A program made the position numbers and the translations under genes. This document shows, piece after piece, positions 1 to 8,134 of a stretch of DNA of 25,789 bases. The stretch lies in the NCBI RefSeq assembly GCF_042652965.1, contig NZ_JBHSHL010000043.1, forward strand, positions 1 through 25,789, in the 5' to 3' direction. Numbering within the stretch: position 1 is the first letter of the stretch; every line of letters begins with the position of its first letter. The notes under the pieces are model-generated. The model was not told the DNA's origin. It did no database searches and worked only from the letters and a program-made list of their open reading frames with translations. The DNA is from Filifactor villosus. Lineage in GTDB: Bacteria; Bacillota; Clostridia; Peptostreptococcales; Filifactoraceae.

Positions 1-32
1 GAGCAGTTCATTTGGCATCGATCGTTTTATGG

Positions 33-158
33 TTAAGATGCCTTGTTTAATTTGTGTAGACACGCTCTAGAAGTATTGGATTTTGTTTTCGGATTATAAA
101 CCGATTTAATGACGTAGAGAGATTTTGCATTTTTAGATTCGGAAACTTTCAAACGCAT
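33..158 (-). pseudogene. N-terminal fragment of an IS1634-type transposase
   Basis: The - strand reads AGGAGG, then six bases, then an ATG at 158. The 41-codon reading frame opens MRLKVSESKNAKSLYVIKSV, then YNPKTKSNTS. This resembles the conserved N-terminus of IS1634-family transposases, which are usually over 500 residues long. After about residue 31 the resemblance is lost and a stop comes at codon 42, so the gene is broken. The rest is not seen between position 1 and the stop and may lie beyond the window or be deleted. Family assignment is from recognition of the N-terminus only. Confidence 0.55.
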
Positions 159-1021
159 GGCGACCTCCTTTCCTATTCATTGTATTATAACACATTACGA
201 GACATTACGCAATAATAAATTATAAAATTTGACAAAAAAATAAAGCATTTAGAATGCTTATAGTGATTTTTTCCCTTTTAAACTGTCAAACTCCCGGGTT
301 GACCTTTGCAATGATTCGGTATTGCTTTAAAGCAGTAGGAAGACTTTTTTAAAAGCCCGAACCAAGTATATATTGATAAATCTTATTATCTATGCTATTA
401 TAAAATAAATATATGTATGCAATTGAAATTTCAGGGTTCAACTTTTTATGTGAGGGCTCAAGCAAAGGAAGGCTTCAGAGCATACTTTCCTTTTTCGATC
501 CTGCTGTAAAAACAGTAGGATCTTAAAGAGATGAGATGGATTTGGTGTGTTCGGAAGAACGAGCGGCATTTTAGGGGACGTTCAAAGGGAGGTTTTCAAA
601 CTTCTTCACAGAGCAGGTCCCTTGCAGTCAAAACAGAGACGAAGCGGATAAGGTTCTCGGGTGTTCAGTGTCCGCTTTGTTCTTTGTGTTGACAAAATGC
701 TGTTATCCGATTGTAAGTCTATGTCTATCTAATCGATTGGGATCGGCAAACGTATTCTACACCTTCGTTGTAAGGCGGAGCGGTTGATGGAAGGATTCTG
801 ACTTTAATGTATCAATGCACCGGAAATATCATAAGTTTCAAATATCCGCTTGTGGAAAAAACTTATTTGATATGACGGTTTGAAAATGGGGATTGTATGA
901 GAAGACGGTGTGCCGATACGCGGATAAGCAGCTTCTTTGTAGGAGTTGTTTGGCCTTCACAAGTAATACAGGCCCGATGAGGTTTTGGAGCATACAAATA
1001 AGAGAGGATAAGGAGAAAAGG
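159..1021. other. Long gene-free stretch with several hairpins
   Basis: No convincing gene is seen here. It holds the stub's promoter and then several stem-loops: AAGCATT/AATGCTT (243-259), AAAGGAA/TTCCTTT followed by a T-run (464-495), an 11-bp stem GATCCTGCTGT/ACAGTAGGATC (497-522), and AAGCGGA/TCCGCTT followed by a T-rich run (642-685). A TTGACA (689-694) with TTGTAA 16 bases later (711-716) could be a promoter for the sugar importer. That would give a leader of about 300 bases. The reading frame of the lipoprotein extends upstream to a TTG at 893, but nothing supports translation there. Confidence 0.4.
184..212 (-). promoter_or_regulatory. Probable promoter of the broken transposase gene
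   Basis: On the - strand, TTGCGT (212-207) and TATAAT (189-184) are 17 bases apart, pointing at the AGGAGG and ATG of the transposase stub. The match to a housekeeping sigma promoter is good at -10 and fair at -35. Confidence 0.45.
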
Positions 1022-2302
1022 ATGAAAAGATTTACAAAGATGTTATTACCCCTTGCCATGACGGCTCTTCTCGTAGCAGGGTGCGGACAAAAAGCGGAGC
1101 AACCGGCATCGGAGCCTGCGGAAACAACACAGACGCAAGAAGCGCAAGAGAAGGAGATCAGCTTTATGATTCCGGATTGGGGTGTCCCCAACGAGGAACT
1201 TCTTGCAGAGTTCGAGAAGGAAACGGGGATTAAGGTAAACGTTAACACGGTAGGCTGGGACGATATCAGAAATAAGATCTCGACTGCAGCGGTGGGCGGA
1301 GAGGCTGCTGCCGATGTCGTTGAAGTGGACTGGTCTTGGGCAGGAGAGTTCCATGCAGCGGACTGGCTTGAACCCATCACATTGTCGGAAGAAGAGATCG
1401 CCGATATGCCTTCCATCGCCCCCTTCGTTATAGATGGAAAGGTACTTGCCGTACCCTATGCGAATGACTATAGAATTGCTTATTACAACAAGGATATGTT
1501 TGAGAAGGCGGGTATCACTTCAGAACCAAAAACTTGGGATGAAGTCATTGCAGCGGCTAAGGCTTTGAAGGAAAAGGGCATTGTCAAATACCCGATCACC
1601 ATGCCGATGAATGCGGATGAGTCCGCGACGACTTCGATGGTGTGGATGGCTCTGTCGAGAAACGGTGTTGTGTTCAATGAAGACGGGACCTTGAACAAGG
1701 ACAGCATGCTCGATGCACTGACCTTTGTTGATCAAATGGTAAAAGATGAGCTGATTGATCCTGCAAACCAAAGCGGTTCGGGAATGGACGCTTATCGCAA
1801 GATCACTGCGGGAGAAGCGGCATTCATGGTAGGACCGACTTCCTTTGTATCCCGAGTCAACGATGAGAAAGAATCCACTGTAGTCGGTCAGGTTGTTCCG
1901 ATCCTTCTTCCGGGAAGAACGGCTACTTCCGATAAGACCTATGCGTTGCCCGAAGCAATCGGGATCTCCAAACTCTCCAAAAACAAAGAGGCTGCGGAGA
2001 AGTTCGTCAAGTGGTATACTTCTGCACAAATGCAGGTAAAACTGAACGGGACCAACAACACGATTCCCACGAGAAATACGGTATTGCAACAGTTGATCGA
2101 TGACGGAACGATCAAAAATTCCGGAGCTATGCTTGAGCAGGCCAAATTGATCATATCACCCTTCACAACAGGAATTCCCGCATATTATTCCGAGATGAGC
2201 AATGCGATGTACAACAACATCAACTCGATGGTAACGGGCAATGCTACGCCGGAGGAAGCCTTCAATGCGATGGATGCAAAGATCAAAGAATTATTGAAAT
2301 AA
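1022..2302 (+). CDS. ABC transporter sugar-binding lipoprotein (family 1 solute-binding protein)
   Basis: A 426-residue extracellular solute-binding protein, the capture subunit of a carbohydrate importer of the CUT1 class. The start at 1022 is chosen because it gives a classic lipoprotein signal: a basic MKRFTK start, a hydrophobic core, and the lipobox LVAGC with Cys21 as the lipidation site. A GGAG site lies just upstream. Upstream in-frame codons to 893 would bury this signal. A Thr/Glu/Gln-rich linker (residues about 24-46) precedes the mature domain, and the sequence EELLAEFEKETGIKVNV is typical of family 1 binding proteins. Length is normal. Two permease genes follow after 190 bases containing three hairpins, which probably lets this protein be made in excess of the permeases. 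The sugar cannot be deduced. Confidence 0.9.
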   Translation: MKRFTKMLLPLAMTALLVAGCGQKAEQPASEPAETTQTQEAQEKEISFMIPDWGVPNEELLAEFEKETGIKVNVNTVGWDDIRNKISTAAVGGEAAADVVEVDWSWAGEFHAADWLEPITLSEEEIADMPSIAPFVIDGKVLAVPYANDYRIAYYNKDMFEKAGITSEPKTWDEVIAAAKALKEKGIVKYPITMPMNADESATTSMVWMALSRNGVVFNEDGTLNKDSMLDALTFVDQMVKDELIDPANQSGSGMDAYRKITAGEAAFMVGPTSFVSRVNDEKESTVVGQVVPILLPGRTATSDKTYALPEAIGISKLSKNKEAAEKFVKWYTSAQMQVKLNGTNNTIPTRNTVLQQLIDDGTIKNSGAMLEQAKLIISPFTTGIPAYYSEMSNAMYNNINSMVTGNATPEEAFNAMDAKIKELLK

Positions 2303-2310
2303 AAAAGGGG

Positions 2311-2394
2311 CAAAGCCTTCTCTTTGGATGGAAAGGAAGGCTTCAATCCCAAAAAGCGAGGAAGGACATCCCCTCAAAGAGGGTGTTTCCCTTC
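2311..2394 (+). promoter_or_regulatory. Two consecutive stem-loops after the lipoprotein gene
   Basis: AAGCCTTC (2313-2320) pairs with GAAGGCTT (2336-2343). A second structure has an outer stem GAAGG (2361-2365)/CCTTC and an inner stem CCCTC/GAGGG around an AAA loop (about 2371-2383). Neither is followed by a clean T-run. They are more likely 3'-end stabilisers of the lipoprotein message than terminators. Confidence 0.5.
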
Positions 2395-2419
2395 GGATAT
2401 AAAGATTGGTACTGAAGAT

Positions 2420-2458
2420 ATCTCAAGATGTTTAACAATTTAAGCGTCTTGAGATTTT
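2420..2458 (+). terminator. Attenuating terminator between lipoprotein and permease genes
   Basis: A perfect 9-bp stem ATCTCAAGA (2420-2428) / TCTTGAGAT (2447-2455) is followed by TTTCTT. It sits 35 bases before the permease start, so partial read-through would set the lipoprotein to permease ratio. Confidence 0.5.
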
Positions 2459-2492
2459 CTTGCAAAATATAAGAAAAAAGGTTGGAACTCTT

Positions 2493-3377
2493 ATGGAACG
2501 AAAAAAATACACCCCCTATCTTTTACTTTCTCCCATGATTATAGTTATGGGAGCTCTGGTATTTTATCCGATACTGGTCACTTTTTGGTACAGTCTGCAC
2601 AGGATGAATTTGACCAAACCGGCAGAATATGCCTTTATAGGGGTTGAGAACTATCTCAAAATTTTATCGTCCAATGGATTTTGGCATGCGTTTTCAAACA
2701 GTGCCTTTGTTCTGGTTCTCGTTGTAGGTTTTTGTATTATTGTGGGCTTTGCGGTGGGTCTCGCCTTGAGCAGGAAGACGAAGGCAAGTGGTTTTCTCCT
2801 TGCCCTTTCAATCGTTCCATGGGCTCTTCCGGGTATCATCAACGGAATTTTGTGGAGGTTTATTTTTTATTCCGGAAACGGATTGGCAAATAGGATATTG
2901 TTGAACCTTCACATGATCGAAGAGCCTTATCAATGGTTGGGGAATCGTTTTGTAGCTTTGGGTATCATTTCTTTTATCACGGTGTGGCGTCATGTGCCCT
3001 TCTGTTCGATTGTGTTCTTGGCCGCCATCCAATCGATTCCCAAGAGTACATTGGAAGCGGCCAGAATGGATGGAGCAAATAAGATAAGAGAGATTTTTCA
3101 TATCGTTATTCCTATGATATCCTCTTCGTTCAAGATTGTCTTTGCAACAAGTGTATTGCAGGCGGTCAATGTTTTTGATGAGATCGTGGCCTTGAGCGGA
3201 TATCGGGACCTCACCAAGACCCTTCTTATCGAAAACTATCTGACGACCTTCAGTTTTCTGGACTTCGGTAAGGGGAGCGCTTTGGTATATTTGATCATGT
3301 TGTTTTCGGGTTGGATAGGTTTTGTGCATATCAGCAATTTGACGGGAGGGAAGAAGGTTGAAAAAACAAAGGTATAA
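2493..3377 (+). CDS. ABC sugar transporter permease, MalF/UgpA type
   Basis: A 294-residue inner-membrane permease subunit of the importer whose binding protein is at 1022-2302. Hydrophobic segments include LLLSPMIIVMGALVFYPIL near the N-terminus and about five more. The EAA loop that contacts the ATPase is present as EAARMDGANKIREIFHIVIP. The ATG at 2493 is preferred because MERKKYTPYLLLSPM is the usual start for this family. An in-frame TTG at 2460 has no ribosome binding site and falls next to the attenuator stem. The 3' end overlaps the next permease gene by 20 bases, indicating translational coupling. No ATPase gene lies in the window, so a shared MsmX/MalK-like ATPase elsewhere is inferred. 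Confidence 0.9.
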   Translation: MERKKYTPYLLLSPMIIVMGALVFYPILVTFWYSLHRMNLTKPAEYAFIGVENYLKILSSNGFWHAFSNSAFVLVLVVGFCIIVGFAVGLALSRKTKASGFLLALSIVPWALPGIINGILWRFIFYSGNGLANRILLNLHMIEEPYQWLGNRFVALGIISFITVWRHVPFCSIVFLAAIQSIPKSTLEAARMDGANKIREIFHIVIPMISSSFKIVFATSVLQAVNVFDEIVALSGYRDLTKTLLIENYLTTFSFLDFGKGSALVYLIMLFSGWIGFVHISNLTGGKKVEKTKV

Positions 3378-4197
3378 CATCATCTATATTCTTGTGTTGA
3401 TAGGCATCGCTCTTCTGTCGGCAGTCCCCATCCTGTGGGCGTTGGTCCTGAGCCTGACTCCCGAATATGAAATGTTCAAGTCGACGGGATCCTTCCTGCC
3501 CGGTGAAATGACTTTTGAGAACTATGCCCGACTCTTTCAGAGCGGAAACAGCGATTCGAAGATCTTCTATCAGGCGATGATCAATTCCATCAATCTTGCC
3601 GCTTACACCATAGGCGTGGGACTTCCGCTGTGTACCTTGTCCGCGTATGTACTTACAAAAATGGAGTTTGGGGGGAAGGAGGCTGTGAAGAAGGTTTTGA
3701 TTTTTACCATGGCGATTCCGGTTTTTATGACGATCACCCCGCTGTACAAGATATTTGCAAGTCTTCGTCTTTTGAATAACCTGTTCTGGATCAGCGTCAT
3801 CTACGTTACCGCCTTCCTTCCTCTCGGAACTTGGCTGTTGTCGATCCACTTTGAAAGTATCCCCGCCGAGATCGAAGAGGCGGGACGGATCGACGGGGCG
3901 AGCCGACTTCAGATCTTCTTCCATCTTTTGTTGCCGCTTTCGCGTTCGATGATGTTCTCGGTGTTTCTAATCGTGTTTATCATGGCGTGGAATCAATTCC
4001 AGATCCCGCTTATCTTGGCGTCCAATGCAGTTTCCAAGCCAATCTCGGTTGCTGTATCGGAGTTTGTATCCAAGGACAGTGTGCGTTACGGGATCACGGC
4101 GGCTTCGGGACTTCTTGCCATGCTCCCTCCCGTTTTTCTCGCCGTCTTGTTTAAGAAGTACATTATCCTCGGGATCGCTGGCAAGGATATGGACTGA
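3358..4197 (+). CDS. ABC sugar transporter permease, MalG/UgpE type
   Basis: A 279-residue second permease of the same importer. It begins LVLIGIALLSAVPILWALVL after a short basic N-terminus, has about six hydrophobic segments, and carries the EAA loop as EEAGRIDGASRLQIFFHLLLP. The likely start is the TTG at 3358, preceded by a GGAGGGAAGAAGG purine run, which overlaps the end of the preceding gene. No later ATG preserves the first membrane segment. Heterodimeric MalF/MalG-type pairs in this order are standard for CUT1 importers. The operon ends here, with no ATPase or glycosidase following. Confidence 0.88.
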   Translation: MKKQRYNIIYILVLIGIALLSAVPILWALVLSLTPEYEMFKSTGSFLPGEMTFENYARLFQSGNSDSKIFYQAMINSINLAAYTIGVGLPLCTLSAYVLTKMEFGGKEAVKKVLIFTMAIPVFMTITPLYKIFASLRLLNNLFWISVIYVTAFLPLGTWLLSIHFESIPAEIEEAGRIDGASRLQIFFHLLLPLSRSMMFSVFLIVFIMAWNQFQIPLILASNAVSKPISVAVSEFVSKDSVRYGITAASGLLAMLPPVFLAVLFKKYIILGIAGKDMD

Positions 4198-4556
4198 AGA
4201 TTAGAAAATCCCTACAAAGGAATGTGTAAATTATTCTCGGTGTAATGCTATTACCTGTTGCATTGTCTGGTATACTGGCATATTGATATTTAGCCTTATT
4301 TCTTATCTCGGTTATAAACCGAAAGAATTCATATCAAAGTCGGAGAATCAATTCCTCACATATGTGATCGGTCAGGTCTACAAAATTTAGACTTTCAAAG
4401 AAGAGGGTGCACATTGAGGTTTCTGTCGATAGAAGCCGTTCGATTGACAGCATCCATCGAACAACTCTCCTTTTTTCAAAATGTTTCGAATTTAATCACA
4501 AAGGGTATAGTACCAGTATAGTTGTTTCAAATCAAAAACATAAAGGAGAACTTGCT
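4198..4556. other. Gene-free stretch holding a dispersed repeat
   Basis: Between the importer and the TspO-like gene there is no gene-like frame. The middle is a copy of dispersed repeat family 3 (4269-4375). The last 30 bases carry GGAG eight bases before the next start. No clear terminator for the importer was found. Confidence 0.5.
4269..4375. repeat. Dispersed repeat family 3, copy A
   Basis: It opens with TATACTGGCATATTGATAT and contains GGTTATAAACC followed by GAAAGAATTCATATCAAAG. The same order, in degenerate form, recurs at 7563-7700 and 9311-9425. The opening resembles the ends of the copy at 16001-16105. Boundaries are approximate. Confidence 0.45.
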
Positions 4557-5348
4557 ATGAACCGAAAAACATCTACAAAATTCAGTCTTGTTTTATTCTT
4601 TGTTGTCATCCTGATCAATTATTTGACCGCTACCGGAAAGATTCCCGGACTTTCTCCCCAAAAAGAGATCTCGAGCCTCTATCATACTCCGATCACTCCT
4701 GCGGGTTTTGCTTTTTCGATATGGGGAGTCATCTATATTTTGCTGTTTGTCGCGATCCTTTATATGATAAAAATCTCTTCTGACAAGGGTCCCCGATCTT
4801 TCGCATTGGAGAAGCTGATTGTTCCTCTCCGGGCTCTGTTTGCCTTCAATATCATTTGGAACATTGTCTTCGGTTTGGGATGGATAGGGTTCTCCTTTGT
4901 TATGATCGTAGGGTACTGGCTTTCGCTTGTCGTTATAGGGATCAGTTTGGTAAAAACAAGAGCAGTTCTCAATCCGATTCTTCCCGTTGCTTTTGGACTT
5001 CACACCGGTTGGATCAGCATAGCAAGTGTTGTCAACCTCTATGCGTTTTTTGTAAAAATAGGATGGAACGGCATGGGTCTTCATCAGGATGTTTGGGTCA
5101 TAATCACTATTGTCTTTGTGCTCTTGCTCGTGGCTCTTCTTCAAATTTGGCTCAAAAATCCGGTAACTCCCCTAGGTACCGCTTGGGCCTTCTTCGGCAT
5201 CTATGCCAAGGAGGGAGCTGCATTTTCCGAATATCCTTTTATTCCCATACTTCTTTTGGCGGGGATCGTCCTTCTGTTTTTCTTCTCCGTGATGACCTTT
5301 ATCAGGAACGGAAAGTCCTTGCTATTGCAGAGATTCGGGCATATATAG
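4557..5348 (+). CDS. TspO/MBR-related membrane protein
   Basis: A 263-residue integral membrane protein with about seven hydrophobic segments. The stretch TPITPAGFAFSIWGVIYILL near residue 45 resembles the conserved start of TspO/MBR (tryptophan-rich sensory protein) family members. Later TM pairs, separated by short polar loops, fit the larger Firmicutes relatives, which exceed the roughly 160-residue classical TspO. Start at the ATG at 4557, eight bases after GGAG. An upstream in-frame extension to 4407 lacks a ribosome binding site. Classical TspO proteins bind tetrapyrroles, but whether this larger branch does so is unknown. It appears to be a single-gene unit with no functional link to its neighbours. 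Confidence 0.7.
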   Translation: MNRKTSTKFSLVLFFVVILINYLTATGKIPGLSPQKEISSLYHTPITPAGFAFSIWGVIYILLFVAILYMIKISSDKGPRSFALEKLIVPLRALFAFNIIWNIVFGLGWIGFSFVMIVGYWLSLVVIGISLVKTRAVLNPILPVAFGLHTGWISIASVVNLYAFFVKIGWNGMGLHQDVWVIITIVFVLLLVALLQIWLKNPVTPLGTAWAFFGIYAKEGAAFSEYPFIPILLLAGIVLLFFFSVMTFIRNGKSLLLQRFGHI

Positions 5349-5641
5349 CAAAAGGGAGAACATCTGATTATCTATTAGCATTGACAGATTGAGCGCTTTG
5401 CAGCAGATCATCTTTCAAATTATTTTTTGGTAATAATATGTTCTGTATACCTGTCATTTCAAACGGAGAACATCCGATCTTCCTATGGTTTCATATATTT
5501 AGACCGATATATTCAAGAATGTATTCCGTTTTTTGAATGGTGAGCTGTTCTCGCGGAAAATCCTTCCTGCTGTGATTAAAGCCCGGTCAAGAGGGTATGT
5601 GTATAGATAAAGAATTTCAATTGAAAAAACAGGAGGTCATC

Positions 5642-6013
5642 ATGAGAACGATCGATTTATTGATTACGTTAACGGCACACGAAAAGGATTCCAACAATGT
5701 TACCATCGCATTTACAATGGGTTTGAAGGCGGCACAGAAGGGACATGCAACGACCTTGGTCCTGCTGTCGGATGCAGTTCATCTTGCGTCTGCGGGATAC
5801 GCGGACAAGATCGATGTCGGAGCGCCTTTTAAGCCAATCGCTGAACTTTTGCCGGCCTTTCTTGAAGCGGGAGGAAAGATTGCGGTCTGCTCGGCTTGTA
5901 TGCAACACAACAATGTTTCCGAAGACAGTATTATCGAGGGCATCGAAGTGGTAAATGCCGATTTTGTCGTAGATGCACTGATGGAAGCGAAGAAGTCTCT
6001 GCAACTCAATTAG
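5642..6013 (+). CDS. DsrE-like small protein
   Basis: A 123-residue cytoplasmic protein of the DsrE/DsrF-like fold. It begins MRTIDLLITLTAHEKDSNNV, followed by a Rossmann-like alternation of strands and helices, with LVLLSDAVHLA after strand 2 and VCSACMQHNN near residue 85. The start ATG at 5642 has AGGAGG five bases upstream, and the reading frame further upstream has no such site. Family members handle persulfide sulfur in some pathways, often through a Cys in this region; here the CSAC pair is a candidate site. No other sulfur-relay genes (TusA, DsrF, DsrH) adjoin, so the role is open. Its stop codon TAG forms the first bases of a dispersed repeat. Confidence 0.75.
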   Translation: MRTIDLLITLTAHEKDSNNVTIAFTMGLKAAQKGHATTLVLLSDAVHLASAGYADKIDVGAPFKPIAELLPAFLEAGGKIAVCSACMQHNNVSEDSIIEGIEVVNADFVVDALMEAKKSLQLN

Positions 6014-6245
6014 GGAAATACCACATAATTCGAAAAAGCAGAAGAAATTAAATTTTGGTCAAGCATACTCTCGAAGGTGTTGTTTGGAAAAAATTTCGAT
6101 TCCTTTCCAAACAACAGGGAAATCATGTTTTGTCTTTGTGTGCCAACTTCCTTAGTATAACGGTATATTGCTCATCAGGGAAGTGGCATAAAATTCAAAA
6201 GAACAGAGTGAAACGTGTTTGACAAGCAAATCAAAAATCGTAAAC
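6013..6245. repeat. Dispersed repeat family 2, degenerate copy
   Basis: It begins GGGAAATACCACATAATTC directly at the DsrE-like stop codon, and a second similar start, GGGAAGTGGCATAAAATTCA, occurs at about 6177. The later part has TTTGACAAGCAAATCA, which equals the family core at 16206-16255 with the middle of its palindrome missing. It appears nested or partly deleted. Confidence 0.4.
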
Positions 6246-6257
6246 ACATTCGTTTTG

Positions 6258-6370
6258 ATACTATTCTTCCTTTGGGTTGTGGATATAAATAATATGTGAC
6301 CATAGAAGATAAACCGATTTTTCATAAGTTAAAAAAAGGATATATCCATGCTTTTATTGGAGAATAGTAT
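6258..6370. repeat. Dispersed MITE-like repeat family 1, copy F
   Basis: A 113-base unit bounded by perfect inverted ends ATACTATTC and GAATAGTAT. Inside it has TGTGACCATAGAAGATA and GGATATATCCATGC. It matches units at 8023-8134 and 10151-10272 along its whole length. No open frame is present, consistent with a non-autonomous element. Confidence 0.65.
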
Positions 6371-6401
6371 GAGAGATCGTTGTGCTTGGCAAAACAATAT
6401 A

Positions 6402-6437
6402 ATGGGCAGGATCTATCCTTGTCCGGTATTTTTTTAG
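6402..6437 (+). terminator. Terminator-like hairpin
   Basis: GGGCAGGAT and ATCCTTGTCC flank a CT loop, with AGGAT/ATCCT perfectly paired, followed by GGTATTTTTTT. No gene ends directly upstream except the DsrE-like gene 390 bases away, so it may end that transcript or a short repeat-derived RNA. Confidence 0.4.
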
Positions 6438-6447
6438 GAAAATTAAG

Positions 6448-6483
6448 GCGATAAGGTTCTTATTTCGGGACTTATCGCTTTTT
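6448..6483 (+). terminator. Rho-independent terminator
   Basis: GCGATAAG (6448-6455) pairs perfectly with CTTATCGC (6471-6478), followed by TTTTTAT. It lies only 11 bases after the previous hairpin. Confidence 0.55.
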
Positions 6484-6524
6484 ATCTACATAGGACAAAG
6501 AACGAAGAGGAGAGGCGAACGTTT

Positions 6525-6653
6525 GATCAGTGCTGTTCTTTGACGAAAATTTTGCAGCCTATTTTGTGAAAGGCAGTGTTTGAAGTGCTTGACCGATCAG
6601 CATTGTTCTCTGATAGAAGTTTGGTCATCTCTGTTCTGCGATCACGAAAATTC
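6525..6653. repeat. Three imperfect direct repeats of about 30 bases
   Basis: GATCAGTGCTGTTCTTTGA (6525), GATCAGCATTGTTCTCTGA (6595) and GTCATCTCTGTTCTGCGATC (about 6623) are each followed by a GAAAATT- or GAAGTTT-like segment. Function is unknown; they may be remnants of an older element. Confidence 0.3.
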
Positions 6654-6899
6654 GTTTCATCTCCTCTGGAGTACAAATCTCTGATAGCAATAGTTCGAAT
6701 GAATAAATAGCGTGAAATTCGGAAGCGACAGATCCCGCAGATACAGAAAAACATTTCATTATCGGCAGAGTGCAGGTCATCGATATCAATGGTTTAGACA
6801 GATAAGAGTACTTCAATCCTGTAATTTTACAAAAGATTTTGTGGCTTGCGATGTTTGGAGCGTGTGTATTTCAGGGATATGCTTCTATGGTTCTACAGC

Positions 6900-6928
6900 T
6901 TTACGAAAGACCTTTCTCTTGGTACAAT
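6900..6928 (+). promoter_or_regulatory. Probable promoter of the HD-domain gene
   Basis: TTTACG (6900-6905), 17 bases, then TACAAT (6923-6928) preceded by TG one base upstream (extended -10). The start codon follows 30 bases later with AGGAGG between. Confidence 0.4.
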
Positions 6929-6958
6929 AAGATACAATCTGTAAAGGAGGAAAGAAAG

Positions 6959-7444
6959 ATGACGGTTTCGCAAGTAATGGAGAAAATGATTCTGTATTCC
7001 GAGGGAAATCTGACGGATATCAACCACTTTATGAAGGTTTATGCTCTGGCAAAGACGATAGGAGAACGGGAAGGGCTCGATCAAAAAACACAGAAGATTC
7101 TTGAGGTCGCGGCCATCATCCATGATATCGCCTGCCCTCTCTGCCGTGAAAAATACGGAAGCACAAACGGGAAACTTCAGGAAAAGGAAGGCGGAGCGCT
7201 TGCCCGAGCTTTTTTGAAAGAGGCGGGGGCACAGGAGGATCTGGTCGAGAGGGTGGTCTACCTTGTCGAACACCATCACACCTATACGGGAGTGGATGGT
7301 TTGGACTACCGCATCCTGTTGGAGGCCGATTTTCTGGTCAATGCGGCAGAAGGCAATATTTCTCATATGTACAGTGAAAATGTGAAGGGGAATTTGTTTC
7401 AAACACCTTCGGGTCTGCGTCTGCTTGAGAGTATGTTCCCGTAA
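6959..7444 (+). CDS. HD-domain phosphohydrolase-like protein
   Basis: A 161-residue single-domain HD protein, presumably a metal-dependent phosphohydrolase acting on a nucleotide or similar phosphoester. Visible metal-site residues are His23 (INHFMKVYALA), the His55-Asp56 pair (AAIIHDIACPLC), a histidine cluster VEHHHTYTG near residue 106, and the Asp in LEADFLVNA near residue 125. That order is the normal HD pattern. The start at 6959 has AGGAGG nine bases upstream; the frame runs further upstream without support. It stands alone with its own promoter. The substrate cannot be predicted from sequence. Confidence 0.8.
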   Translation: MTVSQVMEKMILYSEGNLTDINHFMKVYALAKTIGEREGLDQKTQKILEVAAIIHDIACPLCREKYGSTNGKLQEKEGGALARAFLKEAGAQEDLVERVVYLVEHHHTYTGVDGLDYRILLEADFLVNAAEGNISHMYSENVKGNLFQTPSGLRLLESMFP

Positions 7445-7562
7445 AGTTGCGGAAATGGCACAAGGAGGAAGGTTGAGTCGATATCGAGAAAAGGACTGCA
7501 TTTTAGTAGCTCTTTTTCAGTTGGAGAAGCATAGTACGATAACTCAATACTATGCTTTGATA

Positions 7563-7700
7563 AAATAGTGGCATATCTGTACTTGTACTATTGTATTAAT
7601 TATCGGTATTTAACTTTGTCGTGTATCTTCGCTATAAATCCAAAGAAGTCCTATCAATGTCAGAGGTATTATCAATTTCAGAGTGCCATTACACTGTTAT
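7563..7700. repeat. Dispersed repeat family 3, copy C
   Basis: It starts AAATAGTGGCATATCTGTAC and ends AGTGCCATTACACTGTTATT, an imperfect inverted pair. Inside, CGCTATAAATCCAAAGAAG then TCCTATCAATGTCAGAG parallels the interior of copies at 4269-4375 and 9311-9425. Confidence 0.45.
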
Positions 7701-8022
7701 TTATTAGGGAAACGTCGTGCAAAGGTAAGTTTTTGATTGTTCTCCGGTTTTATGAAATATGAAGATCTGTCAATCAATATTTTTAAGAATTTTATCCTTG
7801 GTATAAAATTGATTTACTATTCACAGTCTCAAAAAAAGATAGCCTTTCAGTTATCTAAAAACAAGCAGAGGAAAGAAAGGCGGGTTCCGTTTCAGCTTTG
7901 AACGATTTTTGTTACTGCCTGCATGAGATATGTTATAATAAACAAGTTAGGTTTGGAGAATGCAAATCGACTTTCTCTCTTCGTAAGATAAATATCGTCT
8001 TTTGTCGCAGCAAACAATTTAT

Positions 8023-8134
8023 ACTACTATTCTTTTGAACAGTGGATATAAACAATCTGTGACCCATAGAAGACAACATAGTTTTTCGTCATCGAAAAAT
8101 AGATATATCCACACTTCTATTGAAAAATAGTATT
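8023..8134. repeat. Dispersed MITE-like repeat family 1, copy G
   Basis: It is bounded by TACTATTC and AATAGTATT. It shares GGATATAAACAATCTGTGAC, CATAGAAGA and AGATATATCCA-ACTTCTATTG with the other two copies. It lies 77 bases upstream of the YeiH-like start and therefore in its probable leader. Confidence 0.65.

Larger units (their letters stand above)
6014..6958. other. Long gene-free stretch built of repeats and hairpins
   Basis: This stretch holds a family 2 repeat (6013-6245), a family 1 repeat (6258-6370), two terminator-like hairpins (6402-6437 and 6448-6483), a patch of imperfect direct repeats (6525-6653) and a promoter for the HD protein (6900-6928). Small open frames here lack ribosome binding sites and show no recognisable protein. 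Confidence 0.5.

Noticed and set aside
893..1021. N-terminal extension of the sugar-binding lipoprotein from a TTG at 893
   Set aside because: No ribosome binding site, and it would bury the clear lipoprotein signal peptide starting at 1022.
838..1416. A 192-codon - strand frame over the lipoprotein start
   Set aside because: Antisense shadow of the signal peptide and linker; no ribosome binding site.
2808..3383. A 191-codon - strand frame over the first permease
   Set aside because: Antisense shadow of a well-supported permease gene with its EAA loop.
6625..6816. A 63-codon - strand frame in the gene-free stretch
   Set aside because: No convincing ribosome binding site or protein family, and it overlaps the imperfect direct repeats. 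A decayed gene cannot be excluded.
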